This document shows, piece after piece, positions 26,808 through 35,108 of a stretch of 64,000 nucleotides of DNA. The position numbers and the translations under genes are program-made. Every line of letters starts with the position of its first letter. The first letter of the stretch is position 1. The DNA is from Solirubrobacterales bacterium (GTDB taxonomy: Bacteria > Actinomycetota > Thermoleophilia > Solirubrobacterales > 70-9), in NCBI GenBank assembly GCA_020438355.1, contig JAGQUT010000002.1, positions 1-64,000 on the forward strand, in the 5' to 3' direction. Under the pieces are notes generated by a model. It made no database searches and was not told where the DNA came from. It saw nothing but the letters and a program-made list of their open reading frames with translations.

Positions 26808-27743
26808 ATGTCTGAACCGAATTCCAAGCGGCATGACCGCATTCTCGTCACCGGCGGAACCGGCCTGATCGGCTCCACACTCTGCAACGCACTGATCGAC
26901 CGGGGTGACTCGGTGGTCGGGCTTAGCCGGGACCCCGAACGGGCTGCGAAATCGCTCCCCCGGGTTCAGTGGCACGGCTGGGAGGCTGTGCGCGAACGCC
27001 CGCCGCGGGAAGCTTTCGATGGCGTCGATGCGGTAATCAACCTTGCCGGCGAGCCGATCAACCAGCGCTGGAACGACGAGGTGAAGGACATGATCGCCCG
27101 CAGCCGGATCAAGGCGACCCAGAATCTCGTGGCGAAGATCGCGGCTCTGGACGAGCGTCCGAAGACTCTTATCTCGGGGTCGGCGATCGGCTACTACGGC
27201 AACCGGGGTGACGAGTTGCTCTACGAGGACGCCGAACCGGGTGACGATTTTCTGGCTGGCGTGGTGGTTCGATGGGAGGAAGCCGCGAAGGCAGCCGAGG
27301 AACACGGACTGCGGGTCGCCATGATCCGTTCGGGCCATGTTCTGGATCCCCGGGGGGGCCTTCTGAAGGAGCTGCTGCTTCCGTTCAAGATGGGTGTCGG
27401 CGGACCGATTGCCGGCGGCAAGCAGTACATGTCGTGGATCCACCGGCACGACGAAATCGGAATCCTGCTTTGGGCTCTCGACAACGAGGCGGCAAGCGGG
27501 CCGATCAACGCGACCGCCCCCAATCCGGTGACCAACAAGGATTTCTCCAAGGCCCTGGGCAAGGAACTGGGCCGACCGTCTTTCCTGCCCACACCCGGGT
27601 TTGCGATTGACCTGGTCAAGGGCAGCGGAGTGGGACACGCGGCGAGGGAAGGCCAGCGTGTCTTTCCGAAGAAGGCCACCGACGAGGGTTACGAGTTCAA
27701 ACAGCCGGAGTTGGCCGGAGCTCTCGCGAACCTGTTGGGCTGA
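26808..27743 (+). CDS. TIGR01777-family NAD-dependent epimerase-like protein
   Basis: A 311-aa extended short-chain dehydrogenase/reductase-like protein. The nucleotide motif ILVTGGTGLIGSTL is near residue 11. VINLAGEPI, then SGSAIGYYGNRGDE with a YxxxD-type active-site region, and the family-specific MSWIHRHDEIGIL near 205 follow. The C-terminal DUF1731-like end reads VFPKKATDEGYEFKQPEL. Family members (YfcH and plant homologues) have no settled substrate. It is monocistronic, divergent from the RTX-like gene A and convergent with pfkA. Confidence 0.92.
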   Translation: MSEPNSKRHDRILVTGGTGLIGSTLCNALIDRGDSVVGLSRDPERAAKSLPRVQWHGWEAVRERPPREAFDGVDAVINLAGEPINQRWNDEVKDMIARSRIKATQNLVAKIAALDERPKTLISGSAIGYYGNRGDELLYEDAEPGDDFLAGVVVRWEEAAKAAEEHGLRVAMIRSGHVLDPRGGLLKELLLPFKMGVGGPIAGGKQYMSWIHRHDEIGILLWALDNEAASGPINATAPNPVTNKDFSKALGKELGRPSFLPTPGFAIDLVKGSGVGHAAREGQRVFPKKATDEGYEFKQPELAGALANLLG

Positions 27744-27746
27744 GGT

Positions 27747-28775
27747 TCAGCCCGGATAGCCGTTGTCGGCTTCTCTGAGCCGCTCCAGCGGAACGATCTT
27801 GGATTCGTCCACGGCGTCGGCCAGCGGTGCAAGCTCGATCGAAGTACCTCGGAGAGTGGTCATGTTGCCCCAGTCGCCCGCGGTGGCGGCTTCGATCGCC
27901 CGGTAGCCGAGACGAGTCGCCAGGACCCGGTCGAATGCGGTCGGTGTCCCACCTCTCTGCAGATGCCCGAGGACGACCGATCTGGTTTCGTGCCCGGTCT
28001 TTTCCTCGATCTGGTCGGCCAGCCACTTGGCGATGCCTCCCAGCCTGATGTGCCCGAAGGCGTCGGTCCCTTCGGCAGCCGTCCACTCGCTGCCCTCAAG
28101 CGGCATCGCACCTTCGGAAGCGACGATCAGGGGGGCCACTCCGGCTGAAAACGCCGCTTCAACCCGTTCACAGACCTCTTCCAGGTTAAATTTCTCTTCA
28201 GGCACAAGGATCAGGTCGGCTCCCCCGGCCATGCCGCCGTGAAGAGCGATCCAGCCGGCGTGGCGGCCCATGACCTCGACCACAAGGGCCCTGTGGTGGC
28301 TCGCCCCGGTGGTACGGAGGCGATCGAGCGAATCCATGACGATGTTCACTGCAGTGTCGAAGCCGAACGTGTAATCGGTCGCATTCAGGTCGTTGTCGAT
28401 CGTCTTGGGAACTCCGATCACACCGAGGCCACGATCGGTCAGTACCCGGGCGACGCCAAGTGTGTCGTCGCCACCGATTGCGACCAGACCGTCGATCCCG
28501 GCACCTCTGACGTTCTCGATCACTGCTTCGATGCCGCCGTCGACCGCCTCCGGGTTGGTGCGGGAAGAACCGAGGATGGTCCCGCCTTCGGTGAGGATGC
28601 CCCGAACCCGGTCAACGTCCAGCTCGGTTGTCAGGTTCTCAAGCGGACCCTTCCAGCCGTCCTGATAGCCGATGAACTCGTGCCCCCACTCACGGGTGCC
28701 ACGAAGGACCACGGCACGGATAACGGCGTTGAGGCCGGGACAGTCGCCCCCGCCAGTCAACAGCCCGATCCGCAT
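27747..28775 (-). CDS. Phosphofructokinase, probable PPi-dependent type
   Basis: This enzyme interconverts fructose-6-phosphate and fructose-1,6-bisphosphate. It is 342 aa from the ATG at 28775, where GGAG lies upstream; the frame continues upstream but reads unrelated sequence. GGGDCPGLN is at 8-16, substrate motif MGRHAGWIALH near 178, and HLQRGG near 280. In the phosphoryl-donor site residues 101-105 are GGDDT and 123-129 are PKTIDND. Asp104 and Lys124 replace the two glycines of ATP-dependent enzymes and are the known markers of pyrophosphate-dependent PFK. It is the last gene of the trpF-trpB-trpA run. Confidence 0.92.
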   Translation of the reverse strand: MRIGLLTGGGDCPGLNAVIRAVVLRGTREWGHEFIGYQDGWKGPLENLTTELDVDRVRGILTEGGTILGSSRTNPEAVDGGIEAVIENVRGAGIDGLVAIGGDDTLGVARVLTDRGLGVIGVPKTIDNDLNATDYTFGFDTAVNIVMDSLDRLRTTGASHHRALVVEVMGRHAGWIALHGGMAGGADLILVPEEKFNLEEVCERVEAAFSAGVAPLIVASEGAMPLEGSEWTAAEGTDAFGHIRLGGIAKWLADQIEEKTGHETRSVVLGHLQRGGTPTAFDRVLATRLGYRAIEAATAGDWGNMTTLRGTSIELAPLADAVDESKIVPLERLREADNGYPG

Positions 28776-28780
28776 GGAAG

Positions 28781-28969
28781 CTACTCCTTGGAGGAGCGGC
28801 TCGGAAGGGCTTCTTTGACCTTGAGGATGGTCGGGTGCGTCACGTGGATGAACGCTCCGAGGAAGAGCACACCAAAGAACACGAGACCGGCGATGGGACC
28901 GCCCTGACCCTGCGAGTACGAGAACACCGCCAGAGCGACTGCGACGAAGAATGAGACCGGGATCAACAT
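28781..28969 (-). CDS. Small two-helix membrane protein, unknown
   Basis: A 62-aa protein with two hydrophobic segments, MLIPVSFFVAVALAVFSY (1-18) and GPIAGLVFFGVLFLGAFIHV (24-43), and a charged tail KVKEALPSRSSKE. I do not recognise a family. It fits tightly between trpA (11 nt gap) and pfkA (5 nt gap) on the same strand, which supports it being real. A -10-like hexamer overlaps the trpA stop, so it may also be transcribed separately with pfkA. Confidence 0.65.
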   Translation of the reverse strand: MLIPVSFFVAVALAVFSYSQGQGGPIAGLVFFGVLFLGAFIHVTHPTILKVKEALPSRSSKE

Positions 28970-28977
28970 TGGCGAGA

Positions 28978-28983
28978 ATCCTA
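28978..28983 (-). promoter_or_regulatory. Possible internal -10 at the trpA stop
   Basis: TAGGAT, whose TAG is the trpA stop codon, lies 8 nt before the ATG of the 62-aa protein. It would allow separate expression of the small protein and pfkA. Confidence 0.35.
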
Positions 28984-29820
28984 CAGAACGCCGGAGCGGG
29001 CCGATGCCACGGCAGCAGCAGCATCGGAAATGAATTCAGCCGTCGGACCTGCCACCTCTCCGGCGGGCGCCTCGGCGGCCAGGCGAACCAGTTTCGAACC
29101 GATGATCACCCCGTCGGCCACCTGTCCGACGGTTGCCGCGTGCTCGGGGGAACCGATCCCGAAACCAACAGCGACGGGCACTTCGGACTTCGACTCCACG
29201 TCTTCCACCAGCTCCTTCAGATGGGCCGGGACCTCGGACCGCTCTCCGGTTGTGCCGACGCTGGAGACGACATATACGAAGCCGTAGGCGATGCCACATA
29301 TCTCGGCCCGGCGTTCCCCCAGCGTGGTCGGTGCAATCAGGGGCACCACTGCCAGTCCCGCTTCTGTCAGGGTCTTGCGGATCGACTCGTCCTCACCCAG
29401 CGGCAGGTCGGGGATGATCACCCCGGATGCGCCTGCCTCGACCGCTCGATCGGCGAAGGATTCAGCGCCCAGGCCCCCGAGGATGGAGTTTGTGTAGACC
29501 ATCAGGACCACCGGCACCTGGGCGGAAACCTCGGCACATATCGAAAGTACGTCCTCGAGCCGTGTTCCGGACTCGAGAGCCTTGACGGCCGCTTCGTGGA
29601 TCACCGGTCCATCCGCGAGCGGGTCCGAGAAAGGTATTCCAAGCTCGATCAGATCGGCACCGTTCTCCGCGTAGGCCCTGGCAATCGCCCGGGAGGATTC
29701 GAGATCGGGAAAGCCACCCATCATGTACGGCATCAGGGCCGCCCGGTTCTCGGCTTTGGCCTTTTCGAAGGCGGCAAGAATCCGGGTTTCGCCCGTGTTT
29801 CGCCCCTCGCCCCTGTTCAC
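28981..29820 (-). CDS. trpA: Tryptophan synthase alpha chain
   Basis: TrpA cleaves indole-3-glycerol phosphate to indole and glyceraldehyde-3-phosphate and channels indole to TrpB. It is a 279-aa TIM barrel. [10 protein letters not shown] near 29 is followed by the catalytic region [16 protein letters not shown], then IIPDLPLGE, then the phosphate-binding [10 protein letters not shown]. The first 12 residues are a polar extension. The GTG start at 29820 overlaps the trpB stop by 4 nt (GTGA), keeping the two subunits coupled. Confidence 0.97.
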   Translation of the reverse strand: MNRGEGRNTGETRILAAFEKAKAENRAALMPYMMGGFPDLESSRAIARAYAENGADLIELGIPFSDPLADGPVIHEAAVKALESGTRLEDVLSICAEVSAQVPVVLMVYTNSILGGLGAESFADRAVEAGASGVIIPDLPLGEDESIRKTLTEAGLAVVPLIAPTTLGERRAEICGIAYGFVYVVSSVGTTGERSEVPAHLKELVEDVESKSEVPVAVGFGIGSPEHAATVGQVADGVIIGSKLVRLAAEAPAGEVAGPTAEFISDAAAAVASARSGVL

Positions 29821-31022
29821 TGGACCTCTTCCATGCCCAGTACCTCAGCCAGGTCCTTGTCCCCCCGGCCCGAAAGGCAGAGCACGTCGTAAGTACCGTC
29901 GTCGCCCTTGCTGCCCTCACCGAGCAGCCAGGCGATCGCGTGGGAAGACTCGAGGGCGGGAATTATTCCCTCAAGCTCACTCAGTTTCCGGAACGCCTTG
30001 AGCGCATCGGAATCGCTCACCGCCACATACTTCGCGCGTCCGATGTCGCGAAGGTGAGCGTGTTCCGGTCCGGTACCCGGATAGTCGAGTCCGGCCGAGA
30101 TCGAGTGGGCCTCGAGGATCTGCCCTTCCCGGTCAGTCAGCACCGCCGAAAGCGAGCCATGAAGAACCGAGGTCGTACCAGCGGTTAGCGAGGCGCCGTG
30201 TTTGTCGGTATCGAGACCGTGTCCGGCCGCCTCGACGCCGATCAGCTCGACTTCCTCGTCGGGAACGAAGGCCGTGAAGGTGCCGATCGCATTCGAGCCG
30301 CCACCTACGCAGGCGATCACGCGCGCCGGCAACGTACCCTCGGCCTCCAGCGACTGGGCGCGAGCCTCGTCGCCGATCACTCTCTGAAGATCACGAACAA
30401 GTTCCGGGAACGGAGCCGGCCCGACTGCGGAGCCGATTATGTAGTGGGTGTTCGCGACGTTGGTGACCCAGTCCCGAATCGCGGCGCTGACCGCTTCCTT
30501 GAGTGTGCGGGCACCCGCCTCGACCGGTACAACTTCCGCGCCGAGCAGCTTCATGCGCTCGACGTTCGGCTTCTGCCGACGGATGTCCTCGCTGCCCATG
30601 TAGACGATGCATTCGAGGTCGAGCAGGGCACAGGCAGTCGCGCTCGCCACGCCGTGCTGGCCGGCACCGGTCTCGGCAATGATTCTCGGCTTGCCCATGC
30701 GCTTGGCAAGGAGGGCCTGGCCGATCGCGTTGTTGATCTTGTGGGCGCCGGTGTGGTTCAGGTCCTCGCGTTTCAGGTAGACCTTCCGGCCTGCCTCGGC
30801 GCTCAGCCGGGATGCCAGGTAGAGCGGACTGGGACGACCCACGTAGTCCCTGAGGAGGACCCTGAACTCGTCCAGGAACACCGGGTCCTCGCGGGCCTCG
30901 GCCCAGGCCTCGGTGAGCTCGTCAAGGGCCGGGATCAGGGTCTCCGGCACGTACCGGCCACCGTACGGACCGAATCGCCCGGGAATCTCGCCTGCGGTTG
31001 ACTGCGCGATGTCCTGGCTCAT
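29817..31022 (-). CDS. trpB: Tryptophan synthase beta chain
   Basis: TrpB is the PLP enzyme condensing indole with serine. The protein is 401 aa. PLP-binding Lys95 is in [10 protein letters not shown], the GAGQHGVA motif follows, and the phosphate-binding loop GGGSNAIG lies near 232. [13 protein letters not shown] at 17-29 is typical of TrpB1, the form that partners with TrpA. It overlaps trpF and trpA by 4 nt each. Confidence 0.98.
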   Translation of the reverse strand: MSQDIAQSTAGEIPGRFGPYGGRYVPETLIPALDELTEAWAEAREDPVFLDEFRVLLRDYVGRPSPLYLASRLSAEAGRKVYLKREDLNHTGAHKINNAIGQALLAKRMGKPRIIAETGAGQHGVASATACALLDLECIVYMGSEDIRRQKPNVERMKLLGAEVVPVEAGARTLKEAVSAAIRDWVTNVANTHYIIGSAVGPAPFPELVRDLQRVIGDEARAQSLEAEGTLPARVIACVGGGSNAIGTFTAFVPDEEVELIGVEAAGHGLDTDKHGASLTAGTTSVLHGSLSAVLTDREGQILEAHSISAGLDYPGTGPEHAHLRDIGRAKYVAVSDSDALKAFRKLSELEGIIPALESSHAIAWLLGEGSKGDDGTYDVLCLSGRGDKDLAEVLGMEEVQ

Positions 31023-31657
31023 GCTCCGGCCACCGGTGTGTAGCGGGCCGCCTGGAAGAAGCTCGCGAGTTTTCCGTGATCCTTGATTCCCGGTTCCTTT
31101 TCGACACCCGAGGCCACGTCAACCGCGTCTGGACGTACCACCCGGATCGCTTCGGTCACGTTGTCCGGGGTAAGCCCACCGGCGAGAATGAACGGGATCA
31201 CCGAGTGATGGTTAGCAAGGAGGTCCCAGTCGAAGGTCTCGCCGGTGCCCCCGTAGCTTCCCTTACGGGCGGTGTCATACAGGTGGAAATCGGTGAAACG
31301 GTAGGCGACGCTTTTCTTCACGTCTGCCTGGTTACCGATGTGGAAGGCCTTGATCACTTTGAGGCCCGTGCGGCGGTTCACTTCGGAGCAGAAGTTCGAA
31401 CCCTCGTTGCCGCTGAGCTGGATCATTGTCAGCTGCGCATTCTCGGCTGCCTGGACAACCCGCTCGATGGTCGGGTTCACGAAAACACCCACGACCTCAC
31501 AACGGCGGCGGAACTCCTCGCCGATCCCGGCGGCCACTGATGCCTTGACGAACCTGGGACTTTCCTTGTGATGGATCAGCCCGATCGCCCAGGCGCCATG
31601 CTCCACGGCGGCCTCGGCATCTTCACGATTGGTGATTCCACAGACTTTTACCTTCAC
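31019..31657 (-). CDS. trpF: Phosphoribosylanthranilate isomerase
   Basis: TrpF isomerises N-(5-phosphoribosyl)anthranilate in tryptophan synthesis. It is a 212-aa TIM barrel: VKVCGITN at 3-10 with catalytic Cys6, VGVFVNPT near 57, QLSGNE near 80, and [12 protein letters not shown] then [15 protein letters not shown] at the phosphate site. Catalytic Asp is expected within the FHLYD segment. The start is GTG at 31657, 6 nt after a TACCCT hexamer. It is the first gene of trpF-trpB-trpA. Confidence 0.96.
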   Translation of the reverse strand: MKVKVCGITNREDAEAAVEHGAWAIGLIHHKESPRFVKASVAAGIGEEFRRRCEVVGVFVNPTIERVVQAAENAQLTMIQLSGNEGSNFCSEVNRRTGLKVIKAFHIGNQADVKKSVAYRFTDFHLYDTARKGSYGGTGETFDWDLLANHHSVIPFILAGGLTPDNVTEAIRVVRPDAVDVASGVEKEPGIKDHGKLASFFQAARYTPVAGA

Positions 31658-31663
31658 CAGTCA

Positions 31664-31669
31664 AGGGTA
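31664..31669 (-). promoter_or_regulatory. -10 element of trpF
   Basis: TACCCT followed by TGACTG and GTG at 31657. It lies immediately past the htrA terminator hairpin, so trpFBA has its own promoter. Confidence 0.6.
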
Positions 31670-31673
31670 TGAC

Positions 31674-31704
31674 AACGGCCCGCCCGGCTGCCGGACGGAC
31701 CGTT
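31674..31704 (-). terminator. Terminator hairpin after htrA
   Basis: Arms of 14 nt (AACGGTCCGTCCGG and CCGGGCGGGCCGTT) with a CAG loop pair fully with two G-U pairs on the minus-strand RNA. It starts 20 nt past the htrA stop. No U-tract follows. Confidence 0.65.
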
Positions 31705-31724
31705 GACTACACCTCAGACTGCGT

Positions 31725-32954
31725 TTACTGACCGGACTGGGTCTGAGCGGCCTGTTCGGTTGTCGCGTCAGGGCGCTCACCGAGTGTGACCGTGACTTCG
31801 CGGGTTTCGCCGTCTCTCATTACCTCGAGGTTGATCTCCTCGCCGACCTCCGAGTCATTGATTATCCGGATCAGGTCTTCCATCGAGCCAAGCTCTTCTC
31901 CATTGGCCTTGACGATGATGTCGCCGCCGGTCAGGACCTGCTGACCACCAACCGTGACCGGCTCATCGCCAGCCTTGATTCCGGCCTCGGCTGCGGGGCC
32001 ATCCTCCGGGGCTTCCTGAACGATCACGCCGGTATCGGTGCCAAGGTTCAGTGCATCGGAAAGCTGACCGCTGATCGTCGCGCCGCTGATCCCGAGGTAG
32101 GCATGCTTGACCTCACCGGTTTCGAGCAGCTGGTCGACAACATCCTTGACGGTGTTGGAAGGCACGGCGAAGCCGATACCGACGTTTCCGTTGCTGGTGC
32201 CGCCGGTCGCGATCTGGGAGTTGACTCCGATCACCTGGCCGTCGGTGTTGATCAGCGGCCCACCCGAGTTGCCCGGGTTGATCGCCGCGTCGGTCTGGAT
32301 CACGTTCGAGATTGCGTACTGGTTGAGGCTTGAGATCTCTCGCTGCAGCGCGGAGACGATGCCTGTTGTCACAGTGCGGTCAAGCCCGAACGGATTTCCG
32401 ATCGCGACGACTGGGTCACCGACCTTGACGTCGGTCGAGTCGGCAAGCCGGAGTGGCTTCATTGCACTTTCGGGTGCGTCCACCTTGATCAGGGCGAGGT
32501 CGGTCGAGGGGTCGGTGCCCACAACTTCGGCTTCGTAAACCTCATCCGAGTCCCCGAGGGTGACCGTAATGTCCTCGGCTCCCTCGATCACGTGATTGTT
32601 CGTGACCATGTGCCCTTCGGCGTCGATCAGGAAGCCGGAACCGGTCGCCGTTCCCTGCTGGGACTGTCCGTAGGGGTCAAACGGATTGCTCGATCCCGAT
32701 GAGATGCCGGAGGCCGTAATGAAGCCGACGCCGTCACCGTCCCGTTCATAGATCTGGTTGACGAGGTTCTGGTCGTTTGTGTTGGAGGCTGGCGCCGTGG
32801 TGGCCGTTATGGACTGGACGGTGGTCTCGTCCTTGCCTATCCAGCCGGCCGCGATTGCGGCGTAGCCAGCTATGGCGACGACGAGACCACCCATGAGGGC
32901 AGCCACGAAAACGGAGCGCAGCGAGCGCTTATGGGAATTGGATGCGTCATTCAT
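31725..32954 (-). CDS. HtrA/DegP-like membrane-anchored serine protease
   Basis: An envelope quality-control protease of 409 aa. The N-terminus has one membrane anchor at about 15-38 (VFVAALMGGLVVAIAGYAAIAAGW), then a Ser/Thr/Asn-rich linker. The trypsin-like domain has His in VTNNHVIEG, Asp in STDLALIKV and Ser in NPGNSGGPL, so the triad is complete. One PDZ domain (about 300-390) includes the LGIS carboxylate loop region. It is encoded between trpC and trpF with its own terminator, apparently interrupting a tryptophan cluster. A stem enclosing its start codon is described separately. Confidence 0.93.
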   Translation of the reverse strand: MNDASNSHKRSLRSVFVAALMGGLVVAIAGYAAIAAGWIGKDETTVQSITATTAPASNTNDQNLVNQIYERDGDGVGFITASGISSGSSNPFDPYGQSQQGTATGSGFLIDAEGHMVTNNHVIEGAEDITVTLGDSDEVYEAEVVGTDPSTDLALIKVDAPESAMKPLRLADSTDVKVGDPVVAIGNPFGLDRTVTTGIVSALQREISSLNQYAISNVIQTDAAINPGNSGGPLINTDGQVIGVNSQIATGGTSNGNVGIGFAVPSNTVKDVVDQLLETGEVKHAYLGISGATISGQLSDALNLGTDTGVIVQEAPEDGPAAEAGIKAGDEPVTVGGQQVLTGGDIIVKANGEELGSMEDLIRIINDSEVGEEINLEVMRDGETREVTVTLGERPDATTEQAAQTQSGQ

Positions 32955-32979
32955 GACGGGTATCCAAATCCACCGTCAT
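32953..32979 (-). promoter_or_regulatory. Stem enclosing the htrA start codon
   Basis: ATGACGG and CCGTCAT form a perfect 7-bp stem with a 13-nt loop. The htrA start ATG lies at its edge. It might mask initiation or act as a DNA operator; the data do not separate these. Confidence 0.35.
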
Positions 32980-32995
32980 TGACAGTTCCTAAGCC

Positions 32996-33012
32996 AGAAA
33001 ACAAGGTTTTCT
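32996..33012. promoter_or_regulatory. AT-rich palindrome upstream of htrA
   Basis: AGAAAACAAGGTTTTCT has 7-bp perfect arms and stands out in GC-rich surroundings. It lies about 45 bp before the htrA start. A regulator site for htrA is plausible. Confidence 0.4.
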
Positions 33013-33020
33013 AAATCAGT

Positions 33021-33260
33021 AGTCGGCGAGCTTCGCTCCGCCTCCAAGCTCAACCCGCCGGCCCACAAGACAATGAATGGATGGGCCGGCTCCATCAGGC
33101 GCAGCCCGGACTGAGGACGCCCAGACAACCGTGGGGGCGGGTGGCCCTTCCAAAGTGGCTTCCGATTACTGCTCCGGTCAGCGAGCGACTGGGTACAAGC
33201 GCGACGGGTGGGCCATCTTTGGGAGGGCTGCCCGCCTCCACGGGGCGAAGCTCGCCGACT
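33021..33260. repeat. 240-nt structured intergenic element (dispersed repeat copy 2; possible small RNA)
   Basis: It fills most of the gene-free stretch 32955-33264. It is closed by perfect 16-bp inverted ends, AGTCGGCGAGCTTCGC (33021-33036) and its complement (33245-33260). Inside are a 9-bp hairpin, GCCGGCCCA/TGGGCCGGC at 33057-33090, and a long hairpin whose arms 33131-33159 and 33212-33241 make 29 pairs with one bulge. All four non-Watson-Crick positions in the long stem are G-U on the plus-strand RNA and would be A-C on the minus strand. This suggests a plus-strand RNA, antisense to the flanking genes. No credible ORF, ribosome site or target-site duplication was found. A non-autonomous mobile element is the alternative. 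Confidence 0.75.
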
Positions 33261-33264
33261 GTGG

Positions 33265-34071
33265 TTAAGGAAGGAAGTGTTCGGTGGTGCTGTCGGAGGT
33301 GCCCGCGAGGGTTCGGACCATTTCCTCGGGGTCTTCCGATCGCATAAGGGACTCGCCGATCAGGGCCGCGTCGACACCGACTCTTTCGAGTTCGACCAGC
33401 TCTTCCCGGTTGGAGATGCCCGACTCCGAAACGACCGTGGTGCCGGTCGGAACGTCGGTGATCAGGTCGTAGGTGGTCTGGATGTCGACCACACCTGTGT
33501 CGAGATTCCGGTTGTTGATGCCGATCACCTCGGCTCCGGATTCAACGGCGAGGTCCAGTTCCCGCTCGTCATGAACTTCGACCAGGCAATCAAGGTCGAG
33601 CTGGGCGGCCTTGAGCTGGAACTCGCGGAGGCGCTCGTCGTGAAGCACGGCGACGATAAGCAGGACCGCGTCGGCGCCCCCGACCGCAGCCTCGTACAGC
33701 TGGTACTCGTCGACTACGAAATCCTTCCGGATAATCGGCAGGCTGCATGCGGCCCGGGCGGCGGCAAGGTCATCGAGCCGTCCGTCGAAGTGGGTCTCGT
33801 CGGTAAGCACCGAGAGTGCGGCAGCACCGCCAGCCTCATAGGCCTTCACCTGGTCGGCCAGCTCGACACCGGGAGCGATCTCTCCGGCGCTCGGTGACTT
33901 GCGCTTGTATTCGCAGATCAGCGACATGCCCGGGCGGGTGAGGGCCTCCCGGAAGGGACGGTCCTGGTCGCGCTCGCCAAGCCTGGCCTCCAGGTCTGCG
34001 AGCGGCACCTGCCGGCTTCGGGCTTTGACGCCCTGGCTGGCGGCCGAGATCAGTTGCTCAAGAATCCCCAC
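33265..34071 (-). CDS. trpC: Indole-3-glycerol phosphate synthase
   Basis: TrpC closes the indole ring in tryptophan synthesis. It is a 268-aa TIM barrel with the family signature CEYKRKSPSAG (about 51-61), catalytic Lys in IIRKDFVVDEYQ, EVHDERELDLA, GINNRNLDT and SESGISNREELV. The start is GTG at 34071, 17 nt after the trpD stop. It is the last gene of the first trp transcript, and the structured 240-nt element begins 4 nt past its stop. Confidence 0.97.
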   Translation of the reverse strand: MGILEQLISAASQGVKARSRQVPLADLEARLGERDQDRPFREALTRPGMSLICEYKRKSPSAGEIAPGVELADQVKAYEAGGAAALSVLTDETHFDGRLDDLAAARAACSLPIIRKDFVVDEYQLYEAAVGGADAVLLIVAVLHDERLREFQLKAAQLDLDCLVEVHDERELDLAVESGAEVIGINNRNLDTGVVDIQTTYDLITDVPTGTTVVSESGISNREELVELERVGVDAALIGESLMRSEDPEEMVRTLAGTSDSTTEHFLP

Positions 34072-34088
34072 GGTGTGCCCGGACCTTA

Positions 34089-35108
34089 CTAAGCCTGCCC
34101 CGTGAAACTGACGAGACGGGCCAGTACTGCAGCGGCTGAACCGGAGTCGATCGCCTGCTCTGCAGCATTGACGCCAGCGGCAAGGTCGTCTGCCTTTCCA
34201 CCGACCGTGATCGCTGCGGCGGCGTTCAGGACAACGAGGTCACGACGCGGCCCCTGCTCCCCTTCGAGGACCGCCCTCGTCGCTGCGGCGTTCTCTGCGG
34301 GGGTTCCTCCTGCCACATCGCCCAGTTCAGCGGTTTCCAAGCCGAAGTCACCGGGGCTGACGAAAGCCTCGCTGGTCCCTCCGTCTTTCACCTCGATGAT
34401 CCTGGTCGGGCCGGTGATCGAGATCTCGTCAATGCCGTCATCTCCGGAAACCACCAGTGCCCGCTCGGTACCGAGGCCGACCAGCGCCTCGGCGATTGAC
34501 TCCTGATAACGCCGGTCGGAGACCCCGAGAAGCTGCCTCTTTGCCCCTGCCGGATTGGTCAGGGGGCCGAGAAAGTTGAAGATCGTTCTGACCGCTAGTG
34601 CCTTCCGCACCGGCACGACATGGGCCATCGCCTTGTGATGCCGGGGAGCGAACATGAAACCGAACCCGGTTTCCTCGATCGAGGCGGCGACCATCGACGG
34701 GTCGAGTTCGATGTTCACTCCGAGTGCTTCGAGCAGGTCGGCGGAGCCGCTGAGGCTGGTGCTCGAACGATTCCCGTGCTTGGCGACCGCGCAGCCCGCC
34801 CCGGCCGCCACCAGCGCCGCCGTGGTGGAAACGTTGAAGGTCGAAGGGCCGCCGCCGGTGCCGGCGGTATCGACCAGATCACCGGGAACGTCGACCGGGT
34901 CTGCCAGCGACCGCATGGTGCGGGCCAGGCCGATCAGTTCCGGGACGGTCTCGCCCTTGGTCCGGAGGGCGATCAGGAAAGCCGCCGTCTGGACTTCATC
35001 GGAGCGGCCTTCCATGATCTCGGTCAGGACAGCGGAGGCGTGGTCGGCGGTCAGGTGCTGGCCCGAGGCTGCGGCATCGATCGCCCGGGTCAGGATCTCA
35101 TTGGGCAC
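34089..35108 (-). CDS. trpD: Anthranilate phosphoribosyltransferase
   Basis: TrpD transfers a phosphoribosyl group from PRPP to anthranilate. From the GTG at 35108 it is 339 aa. PRPP-binding DTAGTGGGPSTFNVST near 80, KHGNRSSTS near 107 and the metal-site DDGIDE near 225 are present. The frame runs to 35156, but that stretch lies inside trpG coding sequence. The GTG has AGAAGGGAG upstream and gives the usual PNEILTRAI start, overlapping trpG by 11 nt. Confidence 0.96.
   Translation of the reverse strand: MPNEILTRAIDAAASGQHLTADHASAVLTEIMEGRSDEVQTAAFLIALRTKGETVPELIGLARTMRSLADPVDVPGDLVDTAGTGGGPSTFNVSTTAALVAAGAGCAVAKHGNRSSTSLSGSADLLEALGVNIELDPSMVAASIEETGFGFMFAPRHHKAMAHVVPVRKALAVRTIFNFLGPLTNPAGAKRQLLGVSDRRYQESIAEALVGLGTERALVVSGDDGIDEISITGPTRIIEVKDGGTSEAFVSPGDFGLETAELGDVAGGTPAENAAATRAVLEGEQGPRRDLVVLNAAAAITVGGKADDLAAGVNAAEQAIDSGSAAAVLARLVSFTGQA

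Noticed and set aside
33021-33260. Simple transposon copy with target-site duplication
   Set aside because: The flanks (AAATCAGT on the left, GTGGTTAA on the right) show no direct repeat, and no transposase fragment is present; kept as an alternative rather than a call.
33077-33268. Short open frame of 63 codons across the structured element
   Set aside because: It runs through both arms of the 29-bp hairpin, has no ribosome site or -10 at the right distance, and its composition follows the stem sequence.
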